From Methanohalophilus sp. (lineage in GTDB: Archaea; Halobacteriota; Methanosarcinia; Methanosarcinales; Methanosarcinaceae), in contig NZ_JASGLW010000006.1 of the NCBI RefSeq assembly GCF_030156785.1, positions 1 through 64,000 of the forward strand: a DNA stretch of 64,000 nucleotides. Reading direction: 5' to 3'. Under the pieces are notes generated by a model, which did no database searches, had not been told where the DNA came from, and worked only from the letters and a program-made list of their open reading frames with translations. The position numbers and the translations under genes are program-made. Each line of letters starts with the position of its first letter. Positions within the stretch are counted from its first letter, which is position 1. Of this stretch, positions 26,790 through 36,522 are shown piece after piece.

Positions 26790-28034
26790 ATGTCTGAACA
26801 ATCTGCCCATGACAAATATGAATTCAAGAAAAAGCTCGAGAGCTTGAGGGAAAAAAAAGGGCGGGGTACGGAACTAATCTCCCTTTATATTCCTCCTGAC
26901 AAACAGATTTCTGATGTAACTTCTCAACTGAGGGAAGAACACAGCCAAGCTTCCAACATAAAGTCTAAAGTCACAAGAACTAATGTTCAGGGAGCAATAG
27001 ATTCTCTCCTTTCAAGGCTCAGGTATGCGGAAGTTCCAGAAAATGGTATTGTTTATTTTACCGGGGCTGTTGACGTCGGGGCTGACAAAACGAATATGGA
27101 AACGACTATTATTGTTCCTCCACAGCCCATTACAATTTACAAATACCATTGTGATTCGTCTTTTTTCCTTGAACCTCTTGAAGAGATGCTCAAGGACAGC
27201 AAAACCTACGGGCTTTTGGTTCTGGACAGGCGCGAGGCTACAGTTGGATTGCTGGTTGGAAAACATATCGAACCCTATCGCCATTTAACGTCCACTGTTC
27301 CTGGAAAACAGAGAAAGGGTGGTCAGAGTGCCCACCGTTTCCAGCAACTCAGACTTATTGCTATTCATGATTTTTACAAGAGGATTGGTGACGCTGCAAG
27401 CGAGGTTTTCCTGACAGTAGATCACAAGGATTTTGAGGGTGTCCTTATCGGCGGTCCATCACCAACAAAGGAAGAGTTTGAATCAGGTGGATTCCTGCAC
27501 CATGAATTACAGAAGAAAATCCTCGGTCTTTTTGATGTGGCATACACTGATGAATCCGGTCTCAGTGAACTTGTAAATGCTGCAAGTGAGAGGCTGGCGG
27601 ATCTTGACCTCATGGTTGAGAAGAAACTTATGCAGGAGTTCTTTAAGGAATTAGTATCTGATTCCGGGAAAGTTGCCTATGGTGTGGACGCAGTACACCA
27701 GAATCTTTTGATAGGAGCAGTTGATATTCTGTTGATTTCAGAGGATCTCAGGTTAGAGAAGTTCAGAATACGATGTGTTTCCTGTGGTGATGAAACTGAG
27801 ATCATAAAAGACATAAAGCCAAGCACTGAAGGTATACAACTGGGTAACTGTACTAAGTGTGGTTCTCCTCTGGAGATTACAGAGAGGGTGGATGTAGTTG
27901 ATGAATTGTCAGCCCTGAGCGACCAGATGGGAAGCACAGTCTCTTTTATTTCAACAGATTTTGAGGAAGGAGCTCAACTGATGAACGCTTTTGGAGGCAT
28001 TGTAGCAATATTGCGCTATAACACAGGCATTTAA
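26790..28034 (+). CDS. prf1: Peptide chain release factor aRF1
   Basis: A 414-residue class I release factor that reads all stop codons and releases the peptide. The NIKS motif (NIKSKVTR, residues about 57-64) contacts the stop codon. The GGQ motif lies in RKGGQSAHRF near residue 176, where it triggers hydrolysis. A C-terminal mini-zinc ribbon (CVSCG..CTKCG) is present as in archaeal and eukaryotic eRF1. It is co-directional with argS, which begins about 14 bases later. It is of interest here because UAG seems to be avoided as a stop in this genome. Confidence 0.95.
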   Translation: MSEQSAHDKYEFKKKLESLREKKGRGTELISLYIPPDKQISDVTSQLREEHSQASNIKSKVTRTNVQGAIDSLLSRLRYAEVPENGIVYFTGAVDVGADKTNMETTIIVPPQPITIYKYHCDSSFFLEPLEEMLKDSKTYGLLVLDRREATVGLLVGKHIEPYRHLTSTVPGKQRKGGQSAHRFQQLRLIAIHDFYKRIGDAASEVFLTVDHKDFEGVLIGGPSPTKEEFESGGFLHHELQKKILGLFDVAYTDESGLSELVNAASERLADLDLMVEKKLMQEFFKELVSDSGKVAYGVDAVHQNLLIGAVDILLISEDLRLEKFRIRCVSCGDETEIIKDIKPSTEGIQLGNCTKCGSPLEITERVDVVDELSALSDQMGSTVSFISTDFEEGAQLMNAFGGIVAILRYNTGI

Positions 28035-28048
28035 GGAAGGTGTTTTTC

Positions 28049-29752
28049 TTGTACTTCACATTTACAGAACAGGTAAAATCTATTCTATCAGATGCAATTG
28101 AAAAAGCAGAATTTGAAGCAGGGGAAATATCCCTTGAGCCTTCCCAGCATGCTGATCTTTCATCCAGGATTGCTTTTTTAATTGGGTCCCGCACAAAACA
28201 GAACCCTAAGGAAGTTGCCGACAGAATAGTAGCAGAAATTTCCATTCCAGCTGATTCCCTTGTTGGAAAAGTGGAGGCAACAGGTCCTTACATTAATTTC
28301 AGTGCAAGCGATGCTTATATTCAGAAAACATATTGGTCTATTCGCACTGAGAGGGAGAATTTCGGAGGGAATTTTGCCAGCGGTAAAATTCTTCTGGAAC
28401 ACACATCCGCAAACCCCAACGGACCGCTGCATGTGGGACATATAAGAAATTCCATTCTTGGGGATACCCTCTCACGCATTTTGAAAAGAGCCGGTTATGA
28501 TGTGGAAGTTCAGTACTATGTTAATGACATGGGCAGGCAAATTGCAATTGTTTCATGGGCTTTTGATCATTTTGAGTTTGATAAGACGAAAAAAGGCGAT
28601 CATGCAATTGCGGAGATTTACATAAAGGCTAATAGGGCATTGGAAGAAGATCCGTCTAAAGTTGCTGAAATTGATAGGTTCATGCAGCTTGTGGAAAGCG
28701 GTGATGAAGATACAATAAAACGTTTTGATGAAGCAGTTAATTATGCCTTGGAAGGCATCAAGAAAACCCTGCTTGAAATGAATGTCCATCACGATTCGTT
28801 TGTAACCGAATCAAGTTTTATCCGCTCAGGTGCAGTGAAGGATATTGTAGAGAGAATTAAGGCAACCGGGCGCACTGAACTTGATGATGGCGCAATTGTA
28901 GTTGATCTTTCAGATTATGGTTTTGAGAAATCACTTGTTATACAGCGTAGTGATGGCACATCCCTGTACACAACCCGTGACCTTGCCTATCACGAGTGGA
29001 AGGCAAGACATGCTGACAGGGTTATCGATATATTTGGTGCTGATCATAAACTCATTTCCGGGCAATTAAGGGCAACCCTGAATGCTATAGGGGTTAAGGA
29101 GCCGGAAGTTGTTATTTTTGAATTTGTATCCCTGCCTGAAGGTTCCATGAGTACTCGACAAGGTAAGTTCATCAGTGCTGATGAATTACTGGAACAGGTT
29201 GAAGCAAGGGCTCTGGAAGAAGTGACCATACGCAGACCGGAAATGGACGACTCATTCAAGAAAGAAGTCGCCCGGATGGTTGGTATAGGAGCTGTACGCT
29301 ATGATATCGTGAAGGTATCACCTGAAAAGTCCACTGTTTTTGACTGGAAAGAGGCATTGGATTTCGAAAAGCAGGGGGCGCCTTTTATTCAGTACTCCCA
29401 CGCCAGGGCTTGCAGCATTCTTAAAAAGGCAGAGGAAGAAGGCTTGTGGGATCCAGAAGCGCAAGCTAATCCGGCTCTTCTTGTAGACGATTCGGAAATT
29501 GCTTTTATAAAGAAAATGGCACTTTTTGATCAGGTTCTGGAAAAGTGCGCATCTGAACTCAAGCCTCATCATCTTGCTATTTACGGGCGGGAACTTGCAG
29601 ACGCTTTCAACCAGTTCTATCGTTTTTCCCCAGTACTTGCTGCTGAAGATGATAATATAAGGGCGGCTCGTTTGGGTCTTGTGGACTGTGCAAGGGTTGT
29701 TATTGCAAATGTTCTTGATACACTGGGAATCGATGCACCGCAATCAATGTGA
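28049..29752 (+). CDS. argS: Arginyl-tRNA synthetase
   Basis: A class I synthetase of 567 residues. The HIGH-type motif is in HTSANPNGPLHVGHIRNS near residue 115, and a degenerate KMSK (GSMSTRQGKF) lies near 373. The C-terminal anticodon-binding domain with YSHARACSILKKAE is typical. The start is decided by AAGGAAGGTG at 28033-28042, which places the TTG at 28049 at the proper spacing. The GTG at 28040 is part of the ribosome site itself. It is transcribed with prf1. Confidence 0.93.
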   Translation: MYFTFTEQVKSILSDAIEKAEFEAGEISLEPSQHADLSSRIAFLIGSRTKQNPKEVADRIVAEISIPADSLVGKVEATGPYINFSASDAYIQKTYWSIRTERENFGGNFASGKILLEHTSANPNGPLHVGHIRNSILGDTLSRILKRAGYDVEVQYYVNDMGRQIAIVSWAFDHFEFDKTKKGDHAIAEIYIKANRALEEDPSKVAEIDRFMQLVESGDEDTIKRFDEAVNYALEGIKKTLLEMNVHHDSFVTESSFIRSGAVKDIVERIKATGRTELDDGAIVVDLSDYGFEKSLVIQRSDGTSLYTTRDLAYHEWKARHADRVIDIFGADHKLISGQLRATLNAIGVKEPEVVIFEFVSLPEGSMSTRQGKFISADELLEQVEARALEEVTIRRPEMDDSFKKEVARMVGIGAVRYDIVKVSPEKSTVFDWKEALDFEKQGAPFIQYSHARACSILKKAEEEGLWDPEAQANPALLVDDSEIAFIKKMALFDQVLEKCASELKPHHLAIYGRELADAFNQFYRFSPVLAAEDDNIRAARLGLVDCARVVIANVLDTLGIDAPQSM

Positions 29753-29810
29753 TTTCGATGATCCTTTTTAAAAAGCTCCTGCTTTCATATCTGCTTGTTC
29801 AATGTCGGTG

Positions 29811-29868
29811 CCCTGCTGATTATGTGGCGGGATAAGAGGAAAAGCCCGCAGGGGTGCTTATCGCATCC
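29811..29868 (+). ncRNA. Candidate structured leader or small RNA upstream of the MetE-like gene
   Basis: Several helices can form here and compete. CCCTGC (29811-29816) pairs with GCAGGG (29848-29853). GCGGG (29827-29831) pairs with CCCGC (29845-29849). GATAAG (29831-29836) pairs with CTTATC (29857-29862). GGGTGC (29852-29857) pairs with GCATCC (29863-29868). A TATA-like tttttaaaaag lies at about 29765-29775. Mutually exclusive pairings resemble a switch, but no known riboswitch class is recognised. The whole 330-base gap (29753-30081) holds no supported protein gene. Confidence 0.3.
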
Positions 29869-30049
29869 TTGAAAAAACACTTTTCATTGGGTGCTGGCAG
29901 GCGGTGGCAGAAGCCTTTTTTGGGATGTACCTTTTTCTCCACAAACAAGGCATGCAAAATTCAGGATTGGCTTTCCATTGATTCTTTTTGTTTATTTCAT
30001 AATAGTTGCCATATTGCTCTGGCACATTCGCTTGTCGTGAAATCGTTAG

Positions 30050-30057
30050 CTATAAAT
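30050..30057 (+). promoter_or_regulatory. TATA box near the MetE-like gene
   Basis: ctataaat lies about 28 bases before the ATG at 30082, so this promoter would give a nearly leaderless mRNA. It is separate from the upstream candidate structured element. Confidence 0.4.
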
Positions 30058-30081
30058 CATCATGTATGGATAACTGAAGGC

Positions 30082-31098
30082 ATGGTAGAGTTCATATTTG
30101 ACGATATTGGAAGTTATCCCCTTCCTGAAGGCGTTTCCAGGGAGTGGATCGAAGCGTCCTTTGAGGAAGAGAAAGACAAAGTCTCAGAAATAATAGGCTC
30201 TGCCTTTTTACAAAAACTGCAGGCAGGGGTTACCGTTCCCACATACCCCCAGTTTCAGGATATGAACAAACAATTTCTCTCAATTCTCAATGATCCTGAA
30301 TGCACGGTTAGTCCTTTTAGTCTCAAACCGGAATGTGCGAAAATTGTGGAACTCGAAATGCTTGAGAATTTTGCAAAACAATACTGTGAAGAAACCGGTA
30401 GCAAACCCAATTTAAGGGTATGTGTCACAGGTCCCCTTGAACTTTACCTGCAGCAGTTTGGTTCTGCATCTTATCCTGATATTCTCAATCTCATTGCTTC
30501 AAGCATTAACCTGTTTATCAAAAATGCCATAGAGGATGCGAAAAATTTCAATGTTCACACGATATCCATCGATGAACCCAGCCTCGGCATAAATCCTGAA
30601 GTATCATTCGACAGTGCTGCACTTATCGAGGCTTTTGAATTGGCAAGCAGTTATGCTCACAAAAAAGGACTGGATGTGGAAGTTCATCTTCATTCACCGC
30701 TTTATTACGAAGTTGCCTGCCGTACTAAAGGTATCAATGTAATTGGTGTTGAGTCGGCGTCTAATCCGGGATACCTCGATCTTATTGACATGGCAATACT
30801 GGATGAAACCAAATCTTATCTGCGTGCAGGAATTGCCCGAACGGATGTTTTCAACCTTGTTGGAGGTTTAAACGAAGAATACAATACCAACGCATGGAAA
30901 GAGCCTAAACTGCTTGAAAAGCTTGTTACCGATCTGGAAACACCCGAAGTAATTGAAGCACGTCTGCGGGATATCTACGATAGGTTTGGTGATCGTGTAT
31001 TGTATGTGGGACCGGATTGCGGTTTGGGTTCGTGGCCTTCGCAGGCTATTGCAAGAAAGCTCCTGGAGAATGTTGCAATTGCTCTTGAGAGGTTTTAA
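30082..31098 (+). CDS. MetE-like methionine synthase (archaeal short form)
   Basis: A 338-residue protein corresponding to the catalytic C-terminal barrel of cobalamin-independent methionine synthase. DDIGSYPLP lies at the N-terminus. HLHSPLYYE near residue 205 supplies the zinc-ligand position, and VGPDCGLGSWP near 315 carries the conserved zinc cysteine. Archaeal short forms lack the N-terminal folate domain and are thought to take the methyl group from a methylcorrinoid. I choose the ATG at 30082 with GAAGG upstream. The longer frame from 29854 is not family-like. Exact methyl donor is inferred. Confidence 0.85.
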   Translation: MVEFIFDDIGSYPLPEGVSREWIEASFEEEKDKVSEIIGSAFLQKLQAGVTVPTYPQFQDMNKQFLSILNDPECTVSPFSLKPECAKIVELEMLENFAKQYCEETGSKPNLRVCVTGPLELYLQQFGSASYPDILNLIASSINLFIKNAIEDAKNFNVHTISIDEPSLGINPEVSFDSAALIEAFELASSYAHKKGLDVEVHLHSPLYYEVACRTKGINVIGVESASNPGYLDLIDMAILDETKSYLRAGIARTDVFNLVGGLNEEYNTNAWKEPKLLEKLVTDLETPEVIEARLRDIYDRFGDRVLYVGPDCGLGSWPSQAIARKLLENVAIALERF

Positions 31099-31167
31099 TA
31101 GCAGAAATTTTTTTAGTTGAGATCTTCCAGCACAAAACCAAAGATAGCAGTCCCGGATTTTTGGTGT

Positions 31168-31207
31168 AATCCCCTGCTTTTAAATAGGATGATGCAAAGC
31201 AGGGATT
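31168..31207. terminator. Long hairpin between convergent MetE-like and hisG genes
   Basis: AATCCCCTGCTTT and AAAGCAGGGATT pair over 12 bases with one bulged C, around a loop of about 15 bases. It lies in the 312-base convergent gap (31099-31410), which otherwise shows no supported gene. A bidirectional 3'-end element is the simplest reading. Confidence 0.4.
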
Positions 31208-31410
31208 TCAATTATGCCGTGTGGAAATAAAAGCCATAAAATACACCAGTCCGGACATTGCACTTGTAAATATTCAGTTCGTAGAGTTGCAGCCCCTCAA
31301 GCGAGCTATTTGTGATATACCATTACCATGTTTTTTATGTAAATCCAAATCAGAAAAACCCTTTTTTAATTTCATTGTTGTCTTCATGATGCCTTCATTG
31401 GATTACTATC

Positions 31411-32283
31411 TCAATGGACGATTTTTGAAATATCCAGCTCAAGGATATCCTCGGCTCCAAGGGCTTTGAGTTTTGGAATTAGTATGTTGACATCACTTTT
31501 ATTGACGACCGTCTCCACTGCGTAATAATCGGCACCGTAAAGCTTGGATACAGTAGGCCTTTTCAGGGAAGGCAACACACTGATAACATCTTCCAGCTTA
31601 GCCATCGGCACATTCATATCAATCAATACTTTCCCGCGGGCTTCGATAACTGACAGGAGCAATGTCCTTATTTCCTCTATCTCCTTGCGTTTCTCCGGGT
31701 TTTCCCAGCTTTCCTTATTTGCCACAAGTTTTGTGGAAGATTCCAGCATCACGTCAACAATTTTCAGCCCGTTTTTCCTGAGGGTTGAACCTGTTTCGGT
31801 AAGATCAACAACGACATCCATAAGATCAGGTACCTTAGCTTCGGTTGCACCGTAGGAATAATGTATATCAACAGGAATTCCGAGCTTCTCAAAATGCTTT
31901 CTGGTGATGTTTGGGTATTCTGTAGTTACCCTGCTGTTAGGCTTGATGTCTGAAGATGTCTGTATGTCACTGTCTTGTGGGACGGCAATGACTATTTTTA
32001 CATTACCTGAACCAGTTTTACTGTAAGGCAGATCGGCAATTTCGACGACATCGGAATCAGATTCAATAACCCAGTCCCTTCCGGAAATCCCTATATCAAA
32101 ATAGCCTTCTTCAACGTATTTTGGGATCTCCTGCGGGCGAAGTATTTTTACCTTGTCAATTCGGGGGTCTTCGATTTTCGGATTGTATTCACGGGATGTT
32201 TTTGTTATTTGGAGATCTGCCTGTTTGAACAGCAAAAGTGTTTGTTCTTCAAGACTTCCTTTTGGAATGGCGATGTTAATCAT
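31411..32283 (-). CDS. hisG: ATP phosphoribosyltransferase, long form
   Basis: First enzyme of histidine synthesis, joining ATP and PRPP. The 290-residue length and C-terminal ACT-like regulatory domain (from about 215: LIDMNVPMAKLEDVISVLPSLKRPTV) identify the long, HisZ-independent form that histidine inhibits. MINIAIPKGSL at the N-terminus and DVVVDLTETGSTLRKNGL near residue 155 (PRPP-binding loop) are characteristic. A TATA box on the minus strand is visible at about 32310-32325. It stands apart from other his genes. Confidence 0.94.
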   Translation of the reverse strand: MINIAIPKGSLEEQTLLLFKQADLQITKTSREYNPKIEDPRIDKVKILRPQEIPKYVEEGYFDIGISGRDWVIESDSDVVEIADLPYSKTGSGNVKIVIAVPQDSDIQTSSDIKPNSRVTTEYPNITRKHFEKLGIPVDIHYSYGATEAKVPDLMDVVVDLTETGSTLRKNGLKIVDVMLESSTKLVANKESWENPEKRKEIEEIRTLLLSVIEARGKVLIDMNVPMAKLEDVISVLPSLKRPTVSKLYGADYYAVETVVNKSDVNILIPKLKALGAEDILELDISKIVH

Positions 32284-32550
32284 TTTTCTTCCTCAAATTT
32301 ACGTGCAATTTTAATATATAAATGGTATAATTTTATAAATAGCAGCTTTACAAATATAGTATGCTTCCTTTATAGTTTATTGTTCGGGATGGGTATAAAA
32401 ATGGAAGCTTTGATGAAGATAAAAAAAATCGGTTTTCGGATTGTATGGGGATATGGAATCATGAAAATCCGTGGCTCTAAACATAGCTTTGAAAAAGTTC
32501 CATTTAGCTTTGGGGATCAGAGCATAACACTTGATAAGTAATTAACTTTA

Positions 32551-33597
32551 TCAATCATCTGTTTCCGCAAACCCGTAGCCCACAAATCTCTGTTTTGCAT
32601 CAAGGTTTGAGAGAATAAACCTGTCTGGAGAGCTGAAAGCAATTTCATGTGAACCTCTCAGGTAGAGAACACATTCATCACCTGGATTTACCATGTCAAC
32701 AGCTTCTCCGTCAATTTCAATTTTCTCCAGTCTAACAGGTGTGGACTGGAGACCCACAAAGAGGTGGAGAACATTTGAAACTGCCAGAGGAGCAGAATAT
32801 GGGGAAATCCTAGATTTGAGAGTAAAGGATTCAGCCACATTTTCTCTTTCAGAAAGAACAAAACCGCGTTCTATATCCTTTGATTGTATTCCCTTAAGAG
32901 CAAGGCCAACTCTCGAACCTGTTGACGCGCTTTTCACGTCTACGTCATGCATCTGGATTGAACGAACTTCGAGAGGTTTTGCCGTAGGATAGGCAGTGAG
33001 TTTGTCTTTTGCATTGAGAGTACCCTGGGTGACAACACCAAGTACCACGCAACCAATACCGGTTACGTTGAAAGACTGGTCAACCATCACACGTACAGGT
33101 TTTTCATCCAGTTTTCTGTTTTCTTCGGATACCTTTTTGTCAATCTCAAGTATCCTTTCCTTAAGTTTGTCAAGTCCCTCAAAGGATTGTGTGGAGACAT
33201 TGATGAATTCCCAGTTTTGCATGCATGTTCCTGAGATTATTTTTCTGATCTTCTTTTCGAGTTCTTCCTGTGCATAGGCGTAGCTTGTGTCAGCCTTTGT
33301 AAGTACAATCATTCCATGTTTGTATTGCAGAAGCTCCAATGCAACAAGGCATTCACCGGTAGCAACATCAGGTCCTTCAGGGGGTATACAGAGAAGTGCA
33401 ATGTCAGATAAATTCAGAGCGGTAATGAGGGATTTGAGGGATTTGGGATAACCATTTGCGTCTATTGTGGTCATCACAATGTCATTTTTTGAAAAATCAT
33501 ACATTGTAATGTCAGCCACGTTCCCCTTTTTACCAAGCTTTGTAGCCAGAGAAGTCCTGCCGCTTTGTTCACTTCCGATAATAGCAACTTTTGTCAT
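32551..33597 (-). CDS. EF-Tu/SelB-like GTPase homologue with altered G motifs
   Basis: A 348-residue protein with a translational-GTPase layout: G domain (1-150), then an EF-Tu domain-2-like barrel (about 165-250, VRVMVDQSFNVTGIGCVVLGVV) and a third barrel. The P-loop reads GSEQSGRTSL, with Arg where Lys is universal. The DxxGH switch motif is replaced by DANGYP. TKAD stands for NKxD. It may therefore bind GTP weakly or not hydrolyse it. Such paralogues occur in methanogens, but I know no assigned function. It precedes hisG and follows the RNA ligase gene on the minus strand. Confidence 0.78.
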   Translation of the reverse strand: MTKVAIIGSEQSGRTSLATKLGKKGNVADITMYDFSKNDIVMTTIDANGYPKSLKSLITALNLSDIALLCIPPEGPDVATGECLVALELLQYKHGMIVLTKADTSYAYAQEELEKKIRKIISGTCMQNWEFINVSTQSFEGLDKLKERILEIDKKVSEENRKLDEKPVRVMVDQSFNVTGIGCVVLGVVTQGTLNAKDKLTAYPTAKPLEVRSIQMHDVDVKSASTGSRVGLALKGIQSKDIERGFVLSERENVAESFTLKSRISPYSAPLAVSNVLHLFVGLQSTPVRLEKIEIDGEAVDMVNPGDECVLYLRGSHEIAFSSPDRFILSNLDAKQRFVGYGFAETDD

Positions 33598-33657
33598 GGT
33601 TAAATCCCTGAATCCTTACAGAGCTTCACAACATAAAAAGGCTACTGTTAATCCCAA

Positions 33658-34827
33658 TTACCAAAGATCGCCATTCCACATGGCTTTGGTTTTGTCACTG
33701 GTACTCCGATTAATCTTGTGTATGCTGACCAGGTATTCGTCACCGACCTTTTTCGGTTTACTGAAAATAGCTTCAAGCCCGAGCATCCTTGAGTAATCCT
33801 CAAATTCTTCAAGGGTTTCCAGATTCTTGACACGGATGAGAACATCATCAAAGATTTTTTCATTCTTTTGGACTTTCAGCACAGTCTCAATCATAGGGTT
33901 GAGAATGCTCTCACCAAGCCTGAGACAGCGGGCACGCCGTTCTTCTTCACTTTCTTTCCATTCGGCACTCTGGAATCCTTCCCGAACCACGCGGGAAAAA
34001 AGGTAGTCTCTACCAACATCATTGTAGAATTTGAATGCATGCAGTAGATCTGAGCAATTGCTCTGTGAACATGTGTATTTTATGGGAGGTATAATCATGT
34101 CGGGATCCTTGATAACCACTCCTTCATGTCCAATTTTGCCCAGTTCTTTTATATGTTTAAAGATGGCTTCAGTTGCCTCTTCTATTTTATACTCGCCAAG
34201 CAGAGGAACCTGAAAAAACCCATATTTTTCTGCAAGCTGGCGCCGTCTGGAAGTTGGTATAGGTTTTCCAGTATTCTTTTTCCGGATATCAAACACAAAA
34301 AAGGCAAGTGATTTAATTCCATAGATATCCTTTGGAACATAAGGATTTTCCGGACCTACCATCTCCCCGTGTAGTACATAATCAGGATGATCCCTGAAAA
34401 AATCAATATTTAGCAACAGGTTTACTTTTTCAGTGGAATACGGGCAGACATTACCGCCACGGGTGAGTGCAATAAGTTTATCCTGAAAAAGAATAACACG
34501 GACATTGTAACCGTTCATTTTCTCTTCGACGCAAAGAATTTCGGTGTTTATAAAATGCTTTTTGATAGCGGGCTCAAGTAACATTGCCCTGCGGATTTTA
34601 GGAAATCCGTGTATTAGTTCAAACTTACCGTTTCCTTTCTGGTAAAGTACACTTCCGCGTTCGATGCTGGAAACGGAAGTTTCAAAATGGAAAAGTTGCT
34701 GGTATTTCCCTTTATTTGGGACCAGCAGTCTGCGTTCAATAAGATCTTCAAGTCTTTTCTCAGGAATATCAAGATATCCCGCAGCCTTTGGGATATCCAG
34801 TATTCCTTCATCTGCTCTTTTTAACAT
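33658..34827 (-). CDS. ATP-dependent RNA ligase, Rnl3 family
   Basis: A 389-residue member of the archaeal Rnl3 nucleotidyltransferases (relatives of the Pyrococcus Pab1020 ligase). The adenylated lysine lies in [10 protein letters not shown] near residue 101. Other nucleotidyltransferase motifs follow: [14 protein letters not shown] (motif III region), FFVFDIR, and HEGVVIKDP (motif IV). A C-terminal dimerisation region follows. These enzymes circularise or join RNA ends. Its start overlaps the end of a CBS-domain gene by 7 bases, so the ligase is probably the last gene of the CBS operon. Confidence 0.87.
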   Translation of the reverse strand: MLKRADEGILDIPKAAGYLDIPEKRLEDLIERRLLVPNKGKYQQLFHFETSVSSIERGSVLYQKGNGKFELIHGFPKIRRAMLLEPAIKKHFINTEILCVEEKMNGYNVRVILFQDKLIALTRGGNVCPYSTEKVNLLLNIDFFRDHPDYVLHGEMVGPENPYVPKDIYGIKSLAFFVFDIRKKNTGKPIPTSRRRQLAEKYGFFQVPLLGEYKIEEATEAIFKHIKELGKIGHEGVVIKDPDMIIPPIKYTCSQSNCSDLLHAFKFYNDVGRDYLFSRVVREGFQSAEWKESEEERRARCLRLGESILNPMIETVLKVQKNEKIFDDVLIRVKNLETLEEFEDYSRMLGLEAIFSKPKKVGDEYLVSIHKINRSTSDKTKAMWNGDLW

Positions 34828-35627
34828 GTTATGTCAGCATTTTTCAGAAGATTGCATGCCAGCATTTTAAGGAGATTCCTCCTTGTAATAAATCCCACCA
34901 TCTCATTTTCAAGGTTCATTACAGGAACACCTCCAATATTCTTTTCCAGCATAATCCTGATCACTTCGGAAACAGGAGTGTTTGTTTTCACAGATTGTAC
35001 ACCTGTTTTCATGATATCCTCAACGATCAGGTTCTTGATCCTGGAATCCTGCTGGTTTTCCGGAACAAGCTCCCTGAATGCTTTCATGGCTTGTGCAATA
35101 TCTTTTTCAGTAACTATTCCTATTAAAGTTCCGTTTTCAACTACAGGGAATCTTCCCATATCTTTTTCAAGAATAAGCCGTCTCACATGGCTGACCCTGT
35201 CGGCAGGTGATACAATCACAGGTTCCTTGTGCATGATTTCTCCTGCATAGCCGTCAAATTCCATATTTTCCATGATTTGCTGTGGTGTGACCCATCCCAG
35301 AACATTCTCATTGTCTGTGACAATTACAATGCCACCGTTTTTTGCCATCAGGATAATTACATCGTCTACTTCTGTGTCAGGCAACAGCTTGATGAAGTTA
35401 TCTGAAACCGCAGTAGCCACATGCAAAGAAGATGCAGGTTTTGCTCCTTTTTTACGGGTTCCAAGCTCCTTGGTAAGATTTCTCATAGTCAGTATTCCAA
35501 GAAGATTGTTGTCATGAGTTACCAGAAGTCTTCTGGTATTGTTTTTTTCCATCAGATCCAATGCATGGGAAAGTGTATCCCCTTTATCGACTTCTATTGG
35601 CTGTACCATTATGTCCTGTACTTGCAT
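34821..35627 (-). CDS. Four-CBS-domain protein (CBS array, gene 5 of 5)
   Basis: A soluble 268-residue protein made of four CBS repeats and nothing else. Each begins with an xxDIM-type motif or variant ([42 protein letters not shown]) and ends with a GI(V/L)T..D/N strand. CBS pairs usually bind AMP, ATP or SAM and regulate partners. It is the last of five tandem CBS genes and overlaps the RNA ligase start by 7 bases, tying the two in translation. Confidence 0.9.
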   Translation of the reverse strand: MQVQDIMVQPIEVDKGDTLSHALDLMEKNNTRRLLVTHDNNLLGILTMRNLTKELGTRKKGAKPASSLHVATAVSDNFIKLLPDTEVDDVIILMAKNGGIVIVTDNENVLGWVTPQQIMENMEFDGYAGEIMHKEPVIVSPADRVSHVRRLILEKDMGRFPVVENGTLIGIVTEKDIAQAMKAFRELVPENQQDSRIKNLIVEDIMKTGVQSVKTNTPVSEVIRIMLEKNIGGVPVMNLENEMVGFITRRNLLKMLACNLLKNADITC

Positions 35628-35657
35628 TTCAAATCCCTCTCTGGAAACTAATATTTT

Positions 35658-36500
35658 TTATGCATTACGTATTACATCGGTTCTACTCAGTATTCCAATG
35701 ATATTTCCTTCCTTCTCAACAGGAACACCGGTAAGATTCTCTTCAACCATCAGTTTTGCTGCCACAGGAAGTGTATCTTCAACATTTACAGTTCGATCTG
35801 GTTCCACCATAATATCTTCAGCCACCAGCGGAACATTCTTTATATACCTGTATGTTTTCTCACCTCCAGGTGTTGGCCGACGTGCCATTTTAATACTCTT
35901 TCCTGGTAATTTTCCTTCGTAATCATTGAACATAGTCAGGGCCAGATCCCTTGTAGAGATCATACCTACAATTTTTCCGGCATCGTTTTCTACGAGGATT
36001 TTGCTCACTTTATTTGCTTCAAGTTCATCTATTACATGATTGATTGTATGATGACGATGAACAATCACTGGCTCACTGTCAAGAACTTCACCAATTTTAA
36101 CTCCGTCAGTTTTTTCCCCGATGTATCTAAGTATGTCTCCGATGGTTACAATTCCAAGAAGATCGTCGCCATTGACTACAGGCAGATTATTGATGTTGTT
36201 TTCAAGGAGTAGCTCAATTGCCTGTTCAATTGAAGCATTCGGGTAAATAGTTACCAGAGGCTCTTCAGTCATCACTAGACGGATGGGTATTTTTCCGATT
36301 GGGCGCCTTCTCCACATTGGCTCTGCCTGAGCAAGTCTCCTTGCAATATCGCTTTTTGTTACAATTCCGACCATTTTTTCTTCTTCTGCAACTATAAGAG
36401 TACTAATCTTGTGCCTCAGCATAAGGTTTCTGGCGTGCGATATCGGTTCATCAGGCCCAATAGCATATACTGGAGAGCTCATTATGTCGGCAATTTTCAA
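35658..36500 (-). CDS. Four-CBS-domain protein (CBS array, gene 4 of 5)
   Basis: A 280-residue protein of four CBS repeats (ADIMSSPVYAI, LVMTEEPLVTI, GEVLDSEPVIV, EDIMVEPDRTV). I place the start at a TTG at 36498-36500 because TGGAGGA lies 6 bases upstream. The longer frame from 36545 would overlap the previous gene and has no ribosome site. A linker of about 25 basic residues (LPGKSIKMARRPTPGGEKTYR) separates repeats 3 and 4. Confidence 0.88.
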   Translation of the reverse strand: MKIADIMSSPVYAIGPDEPISHARNLMLRHKISTLIVAEEEKMVGIVTKSDIARRLAQAEPMWRRRPIGKIPIRLVMTEEPLVTIYPNASIEQAIELLLENNINNLPVVNGDDLLGIVTIGDILRYIGEKTDGVKIGEVLDSEPVIVHRHHTINHVIDELEANKVSKILVENDAGKIVGMISTRDLALTMFNDYEGKLPGKSIKMARRPTPGGEKTYRYIKNVPLVAEDIMVEPDRTVNVEDTLPVAAKLMVEENLTGVPVEKEGNIIGILSRTDVIRNA

Positions 36501-36522
36501 AATAAATCCTCCATTGTAAAAT

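Noticed and set aside
29811-29868. RNase P RNA or SRP RNA
   Set aside because: A GAGGAAA-like stretch is present, but the other universal RNase P elements and the SRP helix 8 motif were not found, and the gap is short for either.
29854-30081. Longer start for the MetE-like protein
   Set aside because: The extra 76 residues are not family-like, and a TATA box at 30050 would lie inside the coding sequence.
31221-31469. Plus-strand frame between the MetE-like gene and hisG
   Set aside because: Its end lies inside hisG, it lacks a ribosome site, and the composition is that of intergenic DNA.
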